Shown here: one piece after another, positions 1-9,151 of the stretch
Position numbering within the stretch: the stretch's first letter is position 1
How the letters are laid out: every line of letters begins with the position of its first letter
NCBI GenBank assembly: GCA_030428615.1
Contig: JAUIDN010000012.1
Coordinates: 1 to 64,000, forward strand
Origin: Alphaproteobacteria bacterium
GTDB taxonomy: Bacteria > Pseudomonadota > Alphaproteobacteria > Sphingomonadales > Emcibacteraceae
Length of the DNA stretch: 64,000 nucleotides
Direction: 5' to 3'
Translations under genes and position numbers: made by a program
The notes under the pieces: model-generated
The model's database searches: none
What the model saw: only the letters and a program-made list of their open reading frames with translations
Told to the model about the DNA's origin: nothing

Positions 1-5
1 AAGAC

Positions 6-23
6 GCTTGCAACATCGCAAGC
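6..23. repeat. Small inverted repeat at the left edge
   Basis: A 6-bp stem GCTTGC/GCAAGC with a 6-nt loop lies just beyond the stop of the methyltransferase fragment. There is no following T-run in either direction, so a terminator role is not supported. The 87 bp beyond that stop contain no open frame I can assign. Confidence 0.35.
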
Positions 24-87
24 TCGTCGCTTAATATCAACAACAATATGAGGTCAAAGTCTCCTTAGTGAAAAAGCTAATGGTGTC

Positions 88-630
88 TCAAATGTTTTGA
101 CGACGGACAGCACAAATAAAAAAATCATGGTATTTTTTTGGGTGATTTTTTAATACTTCTTCAATAGCTAATTTAAGTTTTATTAAGTCGAGAAATTGTT
201 TTTCAAAATACCAATATGTTAATCGTTCATTTGCAAAGTAGTATGAATGTCCTTCAGGTTCAATTTTTTCGTAGATTTCAGTCAGTTTGTTAAAAATAAT
301 AATTAGTTTGTTTTCTGAGTACTTGGCACTTTTCGCTCTCGCTATCATCGTGGCGACAGGGTTGATGTCACATCCCCAGAAATCTATATCTTCTCTCTTT
401 GCTTCGTAAGCCACAGTGCCACAACCGCAAAATACATCTGCTATAACTTTAGGGTTAATGCCTAACTTACTGATATGCTCAAGTGCTTTTTTTGTCAAAA
501 ATGCCGGAAACTTTGCTGGATAAGCATGTATGCTATGCATTTTTAATTCTTTTTCTGCCCCAACATTCCAAAACTCATCAATAGGAATTTGTTCAAAATC
601 CTTGATGAGTGTCTTTTCAACAAGATGCAA
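88..630 (-). pseudogene. Truncated DNA methyltransferase (N-terminal part)
   Basis: This 180-residue fragment resembles the N-terminal half of site-specific DNA methyltransferases. An AYPAKF segment near residue 36 resembles the (H)PYPAKF motif of one such group, and DVFCGCGT near residue 65 matches the SAM-binding motif I. CDINPVA follows as the acidic end of the second strand. The catalytic motif IV (D/N/S-PPY) is not present before the stop, and enzymes of this kind are usually about twice as long, so the protein is probably inactive. Composition is much more AT-rich than neighbouring genes, which suggests acquisition by transfer. No partner restriction gene is visible, but it could lie outside the window. 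A frameshift just before the stop is possible; the other frames of the remaining 87 bp gave no recognisable continuation. Confidence 0.55.
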
Positions 631-856
631 AATAACCCCCTAATGTTGATGCGCAAATTAAAAAAACTACTTAAAAGGGAAAGGATAGCTTTTTTTGTGA
701 ATCTGATCAATAGCTTGTTTGGATTTATTTTTCACGGTAAATCCGTATTGTAACATTATGCTGTAGGCGGTATTTTAATTTTCTGCACAATTTTATCTCT
801 TGAAAATGGATATCAATGGGGGCCGCGTAAATTGATCTCTAACCCCATCCCAATAT

Positions 857-1699
857 TTACATACCCATCAGGCTTCGTTGCTGATACCCGGCCGGGGCGG
901 CGAAGGTGGCGCTGTCGATATCCTGCTCGGTGATGGATGACAGCGTTGATTCCTCCGTTGCCTGTCCGTTTGAAAACTGCCGGTTCAGGACCGGGAAACC
1001 GCCAATTTCATTCATGTAATTAAACGGGTTATCGTCCATTTGCATCGGCGACATTTCCTTAAACTGGCCAAGGAAGCCTTTCATGAATTCTGACATCCCT
1101 TCGAAGGATTGTTTCATATTGTCGCTTGCGCCCAGTTCGGACCAGGTTGCGACGCAATATTCGCTTTCCTTCTGATTATTTTTATAGGCTTCGTAGTAGG
1201 TGCAGTCATAGCCGTTGATTGTTTCGCCGCGGCTTGTTTTTCTGATTTCCGTTTTTGGCGGCGCGGCCTGTTGCATTTGCGGCATTTGGGCCCCGCCCAT
1301 GCCCTGCATCCGTTGTTTCATCATTTGTTCAACCATGGCCCGCTGTTCGGGCGGGACCTGCGCAAGGGCCTGTTCCATTGCTTTTTCCATTTCATTTTTG
1401 ACCGTGGCGCCGGTCTGCTGATCAAACATCATGTATGATTTGTCACTATGGGAAATCACCATCATGTTCTGATCATTGCTGTTAAAGACCATTTCGCCGT
1501 CGTTGTTGCCATCCTTCATTTTCATGAGACCGTCAGAAAACAGAAACTGCATCACTTCGCCCTGCGCGTTGGGACTGTTGAGTTTTTTTGTGATGATTTC
1601 AACAATTTCCCCGGCCATTGATGAGCCGCAGGTGAGAAATAAAAATGTGACCGCGGATGTGATCAGACGCGCGAATTTGGTGATGATTTGAAATGTCAT
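857..1699 (-). CDS. Exported Met-rich protein, DUF4412-like
   Basis: This is a 280-residue protein with a clear signal peptide (hydrophobic AVTFLFLTCGSSMAG around residues 14-30). A region of short beta-type repeats follows, with content such as SDGLMKMKDG and NMMVISHSDKSYMMFD. This pattern resembles DUF4412-type proteins, which track small periplasmic or outer-membrane-associated factors of unknown function. A Met/Gln-rich linker (about residues 120-150) separates this from a C-terminal part with two cysteines (near NGYDCTYYEAY and SEYCVATW) that could form a disulfide. I chose the start at the ATG giving MTFQIITK, because the upstream in-frame start would add 16 residues before the signal peptide. 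Function is unknown. The gene stands alone, divergent from the NHL-repeat gene. Confidence 0.7.
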   Translation of the reverse strand: MTFQIITKFARLITSAVTFLFLTCGSSMAGEIVEIITKKLNSPNAQGEVMQFLFSDGLMKMKDGNNDGEMVFNSNDQNMMVISHSDKSYMMFDQQTGATVKNEMEKAMEQALAQVPPEQRAMVEQMMKQRMQGMGGAQMPQMQQAAPPKTEIRKTSRGETINGYDCTYYEAYKNNQKESEYCVATWSELGASDNMKQSFEGMSEFMKGFLGQFKEMSPMQMDDNPFNYMNEIGGFPVLNRQFSNGQATEESTLSSITEQDIDSATFAAPAGYQQRSLMGM

Positions 1700-1848
1700 T
1701 TTATGTTGCCCGTTTATTTTGTTTTTACCATAAATTAACCATAGCATAATTTCAGGAAAATGCCAGATTTAGCACCAATCCGCCGGCGATTGACATTGAC
1801 ATTTAGGCGGGGCCGCGTATCGTTAATAAAAAGATGGGAGATTAAAAA

Positions 1849-2886
1849 ATGATCAATTACAAAAAAATAACCAGACTGACACTGCTGGCCGGGGCGGCAG
1901 CCGTGATGATGAGCGAATTTTCGGCGGCGCAGGATGTGCCCTATGAAGAAGTGCCCGGGATTTGGGCGCCGCTTCCTGACGGGCGCAACTGGGGATCAAC
2001 CAGCACGGTTTATTACGGCGGTGACGGCACCATATGGGCGGCGGAACGTTGCGGCGGCAACACCAATTGTATGGATACACCGGACATTGACCCGGTGATG
2101 CAGTTAAGCAAGGACGGAAAAATCCTTAAAATGTTTGGCCGCGGCATGATGGTGTGGCCACATGGGATCCATGTTGATCATGAAGGCAACGTATGGATCG
2201 CCGATGGCCGCGGCGACGAGGAACGCGGTGTCGGCCATCAGGTTCATAAATTCAGCCCCGATGGGGAGCTTCTCATGTCACTGGGGCAGGCGGGCAAGGC
2301 CGGCAAGGGCCAGTATATATTCAATCAGCCTTGTGATGTTCTGGTGGCGCCAAACGGCGATATTTTTGTTGCCGACGGTCATTCGCCGCAGGGCAATAAC
2401 CGGGTTGTGAAATATAACAGCAAGGGTGAATATATCATGGAATTCGGTGGTGACGGGGCCGAATTTGGCGAAATGTATGAACCACACAGCCTGGCGATGG
2501 ATAGCCAGGGCCGTTTGTTCGTGGCTGACCGCTATAACGACCGGGTGCAGATTTTCACCCAGGACGGTGAATTCATCAATAGCTGGCGCCAGTTTGGCCG
2601 TCCAAGCGGGGTTTATATTGATAAAAATGATATTCTTTATGTCGCCGACAGTGAAAGCAATTCGGGCGGGACCCGCAACCCGGGCTGGGACCGCGGTATC
2701 CGCATCGGCAGCGCTAAGACCGGATGGGTTACGGCCTTTATCCCCGACCCGGACAAGGGTGTGGCGTTCAGCCGCGCCGAAGGGGTCACCGCCGATGATG
2801 AAGGCAATATTTACGGCGCGGAAGTGGAAGAAATGAACCTACGCAAATATGTGCCGCGCGGGACACTGCCCCGCCGCCGGAATTAA
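1849..2886 (+). CDS. Secreted NHL-repeat beta-propeller protein
   Basis: A 345-residue protein begins with a signal peptide (TLLAGAAAVMMSEFSAAQ). The rest consists of repeated NHL-type blades, each with the pattern G-hydrophobic-G-(N/D)-(I/V)-(W/F/Y)-V-A-D. Examples are GNVWIADGRGD, GDIFVADGHSP, GRLFVADRYNDRVQIF and DILYVADSESN. The layout fits a six-bladed propeller like that of peptidylamidoglycolate lyase-type and other exported NHL proteins. Residue-level evidence for lyase activity was not established, so an enzyme call would be a guess. The ATG is preceded by a good ribosome site (GGGAG). The gene is transcribed towards the GFA-family gene, with only 3 bp between their stop codons. Confidence 0.8.
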   Translation: MINYKKITRLTLLAGAAAVMMSEFSAAQDVPYEEVPGIWAPLPDGRNWGSTSTVYYGGDGTIWAAERCGGNTNCMDTPDIDPVMQLSKDGKILKMFGRGMMVWPHGIHVDHEGNVWIADGRGDEERGVGHQVHKFSPDGELLMSLGQAGKAGKGQYIFNQPCDVLVAPNGDIFVADGHSPQGNNRVVKYNSKGEYIMEFGGDGAEFGEMYEPHSLAMDSQGRLFVADRYNDRVQIFTQDGEFINSWRQFGRPSGVYIDKNDILYVADSESNSGGTRNPGWDRGIRIGSAKTGWVTAFIPDPDKGVAFSRAEGVTADDEGNIYGAEVEEMNLRKYVPRGTLPRRRN

Positions 2887-2889
2887 GGT

Positions 2890-3324
2890 TTATATTGAAT
2901 TTATAACGACGCGTCCGATCCAGTTTTTGGCGCGGCGGGCTAATCTGTCGCCCTTGTCTTCGGCACCGTAATTGTTGGTGACGGGGGTGCCGCTGAATTC
3001 ATAATCCGGCATGGTGCGGATGTTGAGCACGGCATGGGTGTTGCCGTCAATGTCACAAAGGGAGGCGACAAAAACGCCGCAGTTTTTACAGATAATAAAA
3101 TCCGCCGTTTTATGGCCGAAACGGTAACGATTGACCAGATCATTATCTTTAATGTTTAATTCAAGGCACCCGTCCGGATCGGAAATATATTTACCTTTGT
3201 GCCGCTGACAGAATGAACAGGAACATTCACGCGGCGGCAATTCATGCACCGGTTTATCGGACCGGAAGGTCAGGGTGATGTTTTCGCAGTGGCAGCTGCC
3301 GTTATAGGCGTGTTTATAGGTCAA
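2890..3324 (-). CDS. GFA/CENP-V family zinc protein
   Basis: This 144-residue protein has the cysteine layout of the GFA (glutathione-dependent formaldehyde-activating) fold. CHC occurs in GSCHCEN near residue 11, CSCSFC near residue 34, and CKNCGVF near residue 80. Family members bind structural and catalytic zinc; most are functionally uncharacterised, and the formaldehyde-glutathione reaction cannot be assumed. The start is a TTG preceded by AAGGGA at a suitable distance. An upstream ATG is out of frame and closes at once. No aldehyde dehydrogenase or formaldehyde pathway gene is adjacent. Confidence 0.8.
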   Translation of the reverse strand: MTYKHAYNGSCHCENITLTFRSDKPVHELPPRECSCSFCQRHKGKYISDPDGCLELNIKDNDLVNRYRFGHKTADFIICKNCGVFVASLCDIDGNTHAVLNIRTMPDYEFSGTPVTNNYGAEDKGDRLARRAKNWIGRVVINSI

Positions 3325-3392
3325 ATTTTGATCCCTTTGTTGATCATGGTGATTTCAGTGATATCGGGGTCCTGTGTCGCTGTCAATTCAAC

Positions 3393-3427
3393 AAAAAAAC
3401 CCGATGTCTAAAACACCGGGTTTTTTT
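3393..3427. terminator. Bidirectional Rho-independent terminator
   Basis: The stem AAAAAAACCCG/CGGGTTTTTTT encloses a 13-nt loop. It lies just downstream of the tRNA gene on the minus strand. The A-run/T-run symmetry would let it act in both directions. Confidence 0.75.
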
Positions 3428-3435
3428 GTAATGAA

Positions 3436-3512
3436 TGGCGCGCTTGGGAAGATTCGAACTCCCGACCCCTTGATTCGTAGTCAAGTACTCTATCCAGCTG
3501 AGCTACAAGCGC
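3436..3512 (-). tRNA. tRNA-Arg (anticodon ACG)
   Basis: Read on the minus strand, the sequence folds into a full cloverleaf. The acceptor stem is GCGCTTG/CAAGCGC, the D-loop has the usual AGCTCAGCTGGATAGAG, and the T-arm contains GTTCGAATC. The anticodon stem CTTGA/TCAAG carries the loop CTACGAA, giving anticodon ACG, which reads CGU/CGC/CGA after A-to-I editing by TadA. The 3' CCA is encoded. Confidence 0.97.
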
Positions 3513-3658
3513 TTAATATTCAAAATGTGAGAGGCAACCTACTCATATCGTGGTCTTAATGCAAGCCTCATTTGATAATTATAATAGTTTTTTTTCAATT
3601 ATGCGAGCTTTCGATGCTTGTTAAGAAAACTATCCTGGCCTAAACTTGTAAAAAAACA

Positions 3659-5923
3659 ATGCAAAAAAGGGTGTTTGCGGTGGTTGAAACAGAGAAAAAA
3701 TCCTTATTTCATAATGTGCTAAGAGGTGGATTGGCGATTTTGTCAATTGCGATGCTTATCGCGTGTTCATCAAGCAGTTCCGAAGACTGGCCGAAAATGG
3801 AAGCCGACAGTACCTGGGCGGAACTGGAACAGGCGCAGGCGGGCGCGGATATGCCCGCATCCGAGGAAGTCGGACAAAGCGAAAGCCGTCAGCCTGAGCT
3901 TCCGCCTTCCCCGTATCTGAATGGGGATATGCTACCGCTTGATATTCAGGTGGCGCTTGATGAAATTGACCGTGACCTGCCGCACAACGCACAAAGAATT
4001 GCGGCGGCGCTTGATGTTTATGAGGCAGCCGCCGCGGATGATAAGGCCATGCGCTGGCGCGGTGTTGAAATTGAAATTTCCCGCGTTAATGAGATATTGT
4101 CAGATTTAAGATCGATTGAACGGCAATTGATTGCGAACAGACAGGACGGCGCGGTACTGGTGCGAACACAGGCGCTGCTTGCGCGGGCGGGTGAGCTTAT
4201 CCCCGAACAGCCGCCGGAATTAAATCTTTCCTCTATGGCGCAAGCCACCGTAACGAGTGAGGCGGCGGAGGCACCGTTTGATAACCAGATGGTCGTCGCC
4301 GCAAACCCGTATGCAGCGCAGGCCGGGCTTGAAATTTTAAAACGAGGTGGCAGCGCCGTTGATGCGGCAATCGCCGTTGAGACTGTTTTAAGCCTTGCGG
4401 AGCCGCAATCATCGGGGATCGGTGGCGGTGGGTTTATGCTTCATTTTGATCCCGATAAGCCGATGTCAAACCAGCTTTCCTTTTATGATGGCCGTGAAGC
4501 GGCACCAATGGCGGCAACACCAGACCAGTTTAAATCAATTACTGATGTGCCGGGGTATGTGAAACTTGATGCCATATATGGTGGTCTGTCGGTTGGGGTG
4601 CCGGGGGTGCTTGCGATGCTGAAAATGGCCCATGAAAAACATGGTGTTCTGCCGTGGGCGGAGGTGTTCGAGCCAGCGATAAAACTTGCGGAAGAAGGGT
4701 TCGTTGTTTCACCAAGGCTTGAGCATTATATTACCATTGATACCAAACTGATGCTTGTGCCGGCGTCGCGTGCCTATTTTTATGATGAAAATGGTGAACC
4801 GCTTAAAGCGGGGCATCTTCTTAAAAACCCGAAACAGGCGGCGGTATTAAAACGGATTGCGAATGAGGGGATCTCGGCCTTTTACACCGGGGAAATTGCA
4901 AAAAAAATTGTGGATGCCATTCAAAATGCGCCGAACAATCCGGGACGGATGGAATTAAGCGATCTGGCGAATTATAGCGCGAAGGAGCGAGAGGTGCTTT
5001 GCGGGGCATACCGGGTCTATAAAGTCTGCTCGATACCGCCGCCCTCATCCGGCGGGACGACGATGATTGCGACGCTTGGTATGCTGGACCGTTTTGATAT
5101 TGAGGAAATGACCCCGCATTCGGCGGAGGCCTATAATATCATATTGGAGGCGGAGAGCCTCGCCTACGCGGATAGGAACCAATATACCGGGGATACGGAT
5201 TTTATCGATGTGCCCTATCACGGCATGATTGACCCGGATTACCTTGCGGAGCGCTCAAAAATGATTGTCCCCGGGCAGTCAATGGGAAAAGCCCCTTACG
5301 GAACACCGCCATCGGATATGGACCTTGCTTATGGTGAGGGGCTTGTGCTTGAAATTCCATCAACCACCCATTTCAGCATCACTGATAAATGGGGGCATGT
5401 GGTTTCGATGACAGCGACGGTTGAAAGCATGTTTGGCAGCCGGCTGATGGTGGAAGGGTTTATGCTCAATAACGAACTGACGGACTTTTCCCTGATCCCG
5501 GTTGGGGAAGATGGAAAATTGGTGGCAAACCGCGTGCAGGGCGGCAAAAGGCCGATGAGTTCGCAAACTCCGTCAATCGTTTTTGACGGGGACAATCGCC
5601 CGGTTCTCATTATCGGCTCCCCTGGCGGGTCAAGCATTATCAATTATGTGACGCAGACGATGATTAACGTTCTTGATTGGAATATGGATGTGCAGTCGGC
5701 AATCAGCGCGCCGCATGTTTTAAGCCGCAACGGTCCGGCACTTTTGGAAAGTGGAACCAATGCTGAGATACTTACTGAACCGCTGAAAGCGTTGGGTCAT
5801 GAGGTGCAGGCGGTGACATTGATGAGCGGCCTTCATGGCATCCGCATAAAGTATCCGGATGAAGCAGGCAGAACACTGGAAGGCGGTGCCGACCCCCGAC
5901 GGGAAGGTGCAGTGGCACAATAA
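3659..5923 (+). CDS. ggt: Gamma-glutamyltransferase, lipoprotein with N-terminal extension
   Basis: This enzyme cleaves and transfers the gamma-glutamyl group of glutathione and related peptides outside the cytoplasm. The family domain starts near residue 213 (AANPYAAQAGLEILKRGG) and ends with ADPRREG. The self-processing and catalytic threonine is T569 in STTHFSITD, and the SSGIGGGGF loop is present. The protein is 754 residues against about 580 for E. coli Ggt. The extra N-terminal part is a lipoprotein signal (SIAMLIAC) followed by an acidic linker and about 120 residues that look helical, which is unusual for the family. The gene is followed 12 bp later by a small cupin gene, probably co-transcribed. 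Confidence 0.92.
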   Translation: MQKRVFAVVETEKKSLFHNVLRGGLAILSIAMLIACSSSSSEDWPKMEADSTWAELEQAQAGADMPASEEVGQSESRQPELPPSPYLNGDMLPLDIQVALDEIDRDLPHNAQRIAAALDVYEAAAADDKAMRWRGVEIEISRVNEILSDLRSIERQLIANRQDGAVLVRTQALLARAGELIPEQPPELNLSSMAQATVTSEAAEAPFDNQMVVAANPYAAQAGLEILKRGGSAVDAAIAVETVLSLAEPQSSGIGGGGFMLHFDPDKPMSNQLSFYDGREAAPMAATPDQFKSITDVPGYVKLDAIYGGLSVGVPGVLAMLKMAHEKHGVLPWAEVFEPAIKLAEEGFVVSPRLEHYITIDTKLMLVPASRAYFYDENGEPLKAGHLLKNPKQAAVLKRIANEGISAFYTGEIAKKIVDAIQNAPNNPGRMELSDLANYSAKEREVLCGAYRVYKVCSIPPPSSGGTTMIATLGMLDRFDIEEMTPHSAEAYNIILEAESLAYADRNQYTGDTDFIDVPYHGMIDPDYLAERSKMIVPGQSMGKAPYGTPPSDMDLAYGEGLVLEIPSTTHFSITDKWGHVVSMTATVESMFGSRLMVEGFMLNNELTDFSLIPVGEDGKLVANRVQGGKRPMSSQTPSIVFDGDNRPVLIIGSPGGSSIINYVTQTMINVLDWNMDVQSAISAPHVLSRNGPALLESGTNAEILTEPLKALGHEVQAVTLMSGLHGIRIKYPDEAGRTLEGGADPRREGAVAQ

Positions 5924-5935
5924 GGAAAATAAAAA

Positions 5936-6334
5936 ATGACGGATATTAAAGCGGTGAATATTGAAGAAGAACTCAGCAGGTTAAAAATGCTTGAAGGGCG
6001 TACAGTTGATACGGCGGCGCAGGATGTTGAAGAGGCCTTTACAACGCTGGCACCGTTTGATACGGGGGGTGTTTTTGCCGGAAGTTTTGCTGGGGTTAGC
6101 CCATGGGAGCGTCACACGGCGGGCGATGAACTTGTTCATATCCTGAAGGGGGAAGCGGAACTGACGATCTTAACCGATAACGGGCCAACGGTATTGAATA
6201 TGACGGGTGGAATGGTAACGGTGGTTCCGAAAGGATTGTGGCACCGCTTTCAAGCGCCAAAGGGTGTCACCGTTCTGACGGCCACGCCGCAACCAACCGA
6301 TCATTCGGATGCGGACGATCCGAATGATCCTTAA
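5936..6334 (+). CDS. Small cupin-domain protein
   Basis: This 132-residue single-domain cupin has a first motif around ERHTAGDELVHILKGEAEL and a second around GGMVTVVPKGLWHRF. The metal-binding histidines and glutamate are recognisable but not a full textbook set (H-x3-DE-x3-H, later W-H). Cupins of this size often bind or isomerise small metabolites or act as ligand sensors; the substrate is unknown. It follows ggt closely, with AAGGAA before its ATG. Its last codons overlap by 4 bp the end of the convergent histidine kinase gene. Confidence 0.8.
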   Translation: MTDIKAVNIEEELSRLKMLEGRTVDTAAQDVEEAFTTLAPFDTGGVFAGSFAGVSPWERHTAGDELVHILKGEAELTILTDNGPTVLNMTGGMVTVVPKGLWHRFQAPKGVTVLTATPQPTDHSDADDPNDP

Positions 6335-7731
6335 TGATGAAGCGGTAAAACGATCCTGAAGGTGCTGCCTTTCGGGCTGCTGTCCACAAGGTCCAGTGTG
6401 CCGCCGTGGGCGGTTATAATTTCCTTCGAAATAGCCAGGCCCAGTCCCGTTCCGCCGCGGCTTCCGGTTTTGAAGGGCTGAAACAGATTTTCTTTTATTT
6501 TCTCGGGGATACCCAGCGCGTCATCGCTGATATCGATGGTGATATCATCGTCGCTTTGCGTACCTGTTATGGTAATATTCCCGCTTTCGCCGATGGCTTG
6601 AACCGCATTTCGGCATATATTCATGAGCACCCGGAAAATCTGATCGTTATCTGCGGTCAGTTTCTGGCCCTCCTTGATATTGTTATGCAGATGAATTTTA
6701 CTGTCATCCAATAACCCTAAGGAGGTCGAGACCTCATCCACCAGATTATGCAGATCAAAGGTGCGAAGGTTTAATTCTTCCGCCTGCGCGCCGCCATATT
6801 CAAGTGTGTGTTCGCAAAGCCTGATGGCCCTGTCGATGGCTTTGACGAATCTGGGGGCCAGCTGCTGGACAACCGGGTCGTCAATGGTGTTTAAATGGTC
6901 TGATACTAGCTGGGCGCTGGAAAGCATATTGCGTAGATCATGATTGATGTTGCTGATCGCACCACCAAGTTTGGCCAGATGGTTTTTCTGGTTCAGTGCC
7001 TTTCGGATATCTTCCTGCATGTGTGCGAGTTCATGCATGACGACACCGATTTCGTCGTCGCGGTCATCAGGTTTAAATTTTTTTGTCATATCTTCCGGAG
7101 CGCGGCGAAAGGCGATCATATTTTCGGTTATGTTTTGTATCGGCCGGACAAGAAGTTTGGATAAGTTATAGTAAAGGAGTGCTGCTACAAATAATGAAAT
7201 AACAATTGATAAGATGACAATATTCAGTGAATATTCAAGCATATCCGCGTATAGAAGTTGTTCGTCAAATACGATTGTGACGTCTCCGTTTCCTTCGCCA
7301 GTTGCGGGACCCGTTACCTCTATCAAATATTCGGTTTTGTTCATCTTAAAAAGAGTGCCAAAAGCATCTTTCACCGATTGAAGCCAGGAAATTTCCTTTA
7401 GATCAAACCGCTCTGCAACCTCATATTTGTTCACAATCATAAGCGCCTGCATGTCTTCTTCGCTTAATCTTCGGGTGATCGAATAATTCTCGGTGGATGT
7501 GAGAAGCTCGTCAGCAAGCATTCGGCTAACCATATAATCCGGTGCGGCCTCGACAACGAGGATCGCGATATCCGCTTCGGCCAGTTTTTGCTCCAACCAG
7601 GTATTTCTGAAATTGGCGATAGACGGCACATATATAACAATTTCCGCAACAAGTACGAAAAAGATCGTGAATAGGAGTAATCGTGCCGAAAGGCTTTCCT
7701 TGATTGATACTTTAGCTATGTTCCCCAGCAT
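6331..7731 (-). CDS. Membrane sensor histidine kinase (HAMP, HisKA, HATPase)
   Basis: This 466-residue protein has a TM segment at residues 15-35 and a periplasmic sensor of about 130 residues. A second TM around 170-190 (NIVILSIVISLFVAALLYYN), a HAMP linker and a kinase core follow. The H-box is NINHDLRNML, the N-box is NICRNAVQAIGESG, and the G-boxes are DDALGIPEK and GGTGLGLAIS. A phosphate donor or acceptor role towards a response regulator is expected, but none is encoded nearby. Its start lies 4 bp after the flavin oxidoreductase stop, so it is the last gene of a three-gene operon and may sense a membrane or redox state related to those proteins. Confidence 0.9.
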   Translation of the reverse strand: MLGNIAKVSIKESLSARLLLFTIFFVLVAEIVIYVPSIANFRNTWLEQKLAEADIAILVVEAAPDYMVSRMLADELLTSTENYSITRRLSEEDMQALMIVNKYEVAERFDLKEISWLQSVKDAFGTLFKMNKTEYLIEVTGPATGEGNGDVTIVFDEQLLYADMLEYSLNIVILSIVISLFVAALLYYNLSKLLVRPIQNITENMIAFRRAPEDMTKKFKPDDRDDEIGVVMHELAHMQEDIRKALNQKNHLAKLGGAISNINHDLRNMLSSAQLVSDHLNTIDDPVVQQLAPRFVKAIDRAIRLCEHTLEYGGAQAEELNLRTFDLHNLVDEVSTSLGLLDDSKIHLHNNIKEGQKLTADNDQIFRVLMNICRNAVQAIGESGNITITGTQSDDDITIDISDDALGIPEKIKENLFQPFKTGSRGGTGLGLAISKEIITAHGGTLDLVDSSPKGSTFRIVLPLHH

Positions 7732-7735
7732 TCCC

Positions 7736-9151
7736 TTATCCCAGAAATGATAATAATTTTACCATTTTTCTTGTTTTATCACTAAACAGTGATGCCGTGT
7801 AAAAACTTGATGCGGCCCTTTTGTTAATTTCACCCAATGTGGGGTAAGGGCTTATGACATTAGCCATTGCACCTATTTTTAGTCCCTCATTAATCGCCAG
7901 CGTCCATGGAGCCAGAAGCTCATCAGCGTCTTTCCCCACGATTGATGCGCCTAGAATATGGCCTTTCTTTGTCGTGACAACTTTGACAAGGCCGCCTTCT
8001 TCGCGCGTGGCCCTGGCGCGATCATTTTCCGCGTAAGACCATTTTAATGTTTTTATTGCGTCCCCGTGTTTTCCCCGCGCCTTTTGTTCTCGAAGCCCGA
8101 CACTTGCAAGTGCGGGTGATGTATATGTTGCGTGGGGGAGCGCTTTATAATCTGCTTTTGCCCAGAACATTCCAAAAACAATGCGTCGGATAATAATGCC
8201 GGCATCATATCCAGCCTTATGGGTGAAGCCTGCGCCACCGGTTACATCACCGATCGCATAAATGGCTTTATTGCTGGTGCGCAGGTTATCGCCGACGGTT
8301 ATGCCGGAACGCGTATAATTAACGCCCGCATTATCCAGTGCCAGGTTTTCGATATTTGGTTTTCTGCCCGTTGCAACAAGTAGGTGGCTGCCCGTGATTG
8401 TTTCATTTTCCAGCGCGACATTAATCTGATCGCCATCCTGATGGATATTTTTTATGCTTACTTTATCCTTTAATATAATGCCTTCATTCGAGAGATTTTT
8501 TAGAAGAACTTCAACCAGTTCCGGTTCGTCATTTTCCATAAAATCAAGGGCAATAACGGTTACTCTGGAACCAAGTCTTTTATGGGCCTGTGCCATTTCA
8601 AGCCCAATCGGGCCGCCGCCGATAATGATCAAATGGTCAGGTGCTTCTTTTAAGTTAAAAATTGTTTCGTTGGTAAGATATGAAACACTTTCCAGTCCGG
8701 GAATGGGGGGTATGCTGGCGGTTGAACCCGTTGCGATGACAAACCGCCGGGCTTTGATCACCTGCTTGCCTGCCTTTAGCGTTTTTTTGTCCTGAAAGGT
8801 TCCAAATTCCTGGACTACCTGAACACCGAGAGATTCAAACCGTTCAACGGAATCATGTGGCGCAATGCCAGCGATTACGTCATGGACGTGATTATGAACG
8901 GCATTAAAATCGATAGAAGGTTTGTGCGGCTCAATGCCGAAAGCGCCGGGTCGACGCATGTTTTCGGCAACATTTCCTGCCGCAATAAGTGCCTTTGATG
9001 GCACGCAGCCATAATTTAAGCAGTCTCCACCCATTTTTCCGCCTTCGACAAGAACGGTTTTCTTTCCAAGCTGGCTGGCGCCGGACGCAACGCTAAGCCC
9101 GCCGCTACCGCCACCAATAACGCAAATATCCGCTTCAATTACGTTCGTCAT
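7736..9151 (-). CDS. Pyridine nucleotide-disulfide oxidoreductase, mercuric-reductase-like
   Basis: A 471-residue flavoprotein of the class I disulfide oxidoreductase family. The FAD site is GGGSGG near residue 13, the redox-active pair is C44/C49 in GGDCLNYGCVPSK, the NAD(P) site is IIGGGPIGLEMAQ, and a second FAD motif is AIGDVTGGAGFTHKAG. In lipoamide or mercuric reductases a His-Glu pair near the C-terminus (HPTLSE) acts as acid-base. Here it reads YPTLGE, so the His is a Tyr and the classical reaction may not occur. It overlaps the upstream TVP38-family gene by 4 bp (ATGA). The pairing of these two families is recurrent in bacteria; the substrate is unknown. Confidence 0.88.
   Translation of the reverse strand: MTNVIEADICVIGGGSGGLSVASGASQLGKKTVLVEGGKMGGDCLNYGCVPSKALIAAGNVAENMRRPGAFGIEPHKPSIDFNAVHNHVHDVIAGIAPHDSVERFESLGVQVVQEFGTFQDKKTLKAGKQVIKARRFVIATGSTASIPPIPGLESVSYLTNETIFNLKEAPDHLIIIGGGPIGLEMAQAHKRLGSRVTVIALDFMENDEPELVEVLLKNLSNEGIILKDKVSIKNIHQDGDQINVALENETITGSHLLVATGRKPNIENLALDNAGVNYTRSGITVGDNLRTSNKAIYAIGDVTGGAGFTHKAGYDAGIIIRRIVFGMFWAKADYKALPHATYTSPALASVGLREQKARGKHGDAIKTLKWSYAENDRARATREEGGLVKVVTTKKGHILGASIVGKDADELLAPWTLAINEGLKIGAMANVISPYPTLGEINKRAASSFYTASLFSDKTRKMVKLLSFLG

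Noticed and set aside
1-87. Possible frameshifted continuation of the methyltransferase
   Set aside because: None of the three frames gives a recognisable continuation, and the sequence is too short to judge.
1109-1438. A hydrophobic + strand frame opposite the Met-rich exported protein
   Set aside because: The Met/Gln-rich coding strand gives His/Cys/Phe-rich antisense frames; no independent support.
3374-3559. An open frame on the + strand across the tRNA-Arg region
   Set aside because: It is the antisense of a full tRNA cloverleaf and its terminator; no protein signature or conserved start.
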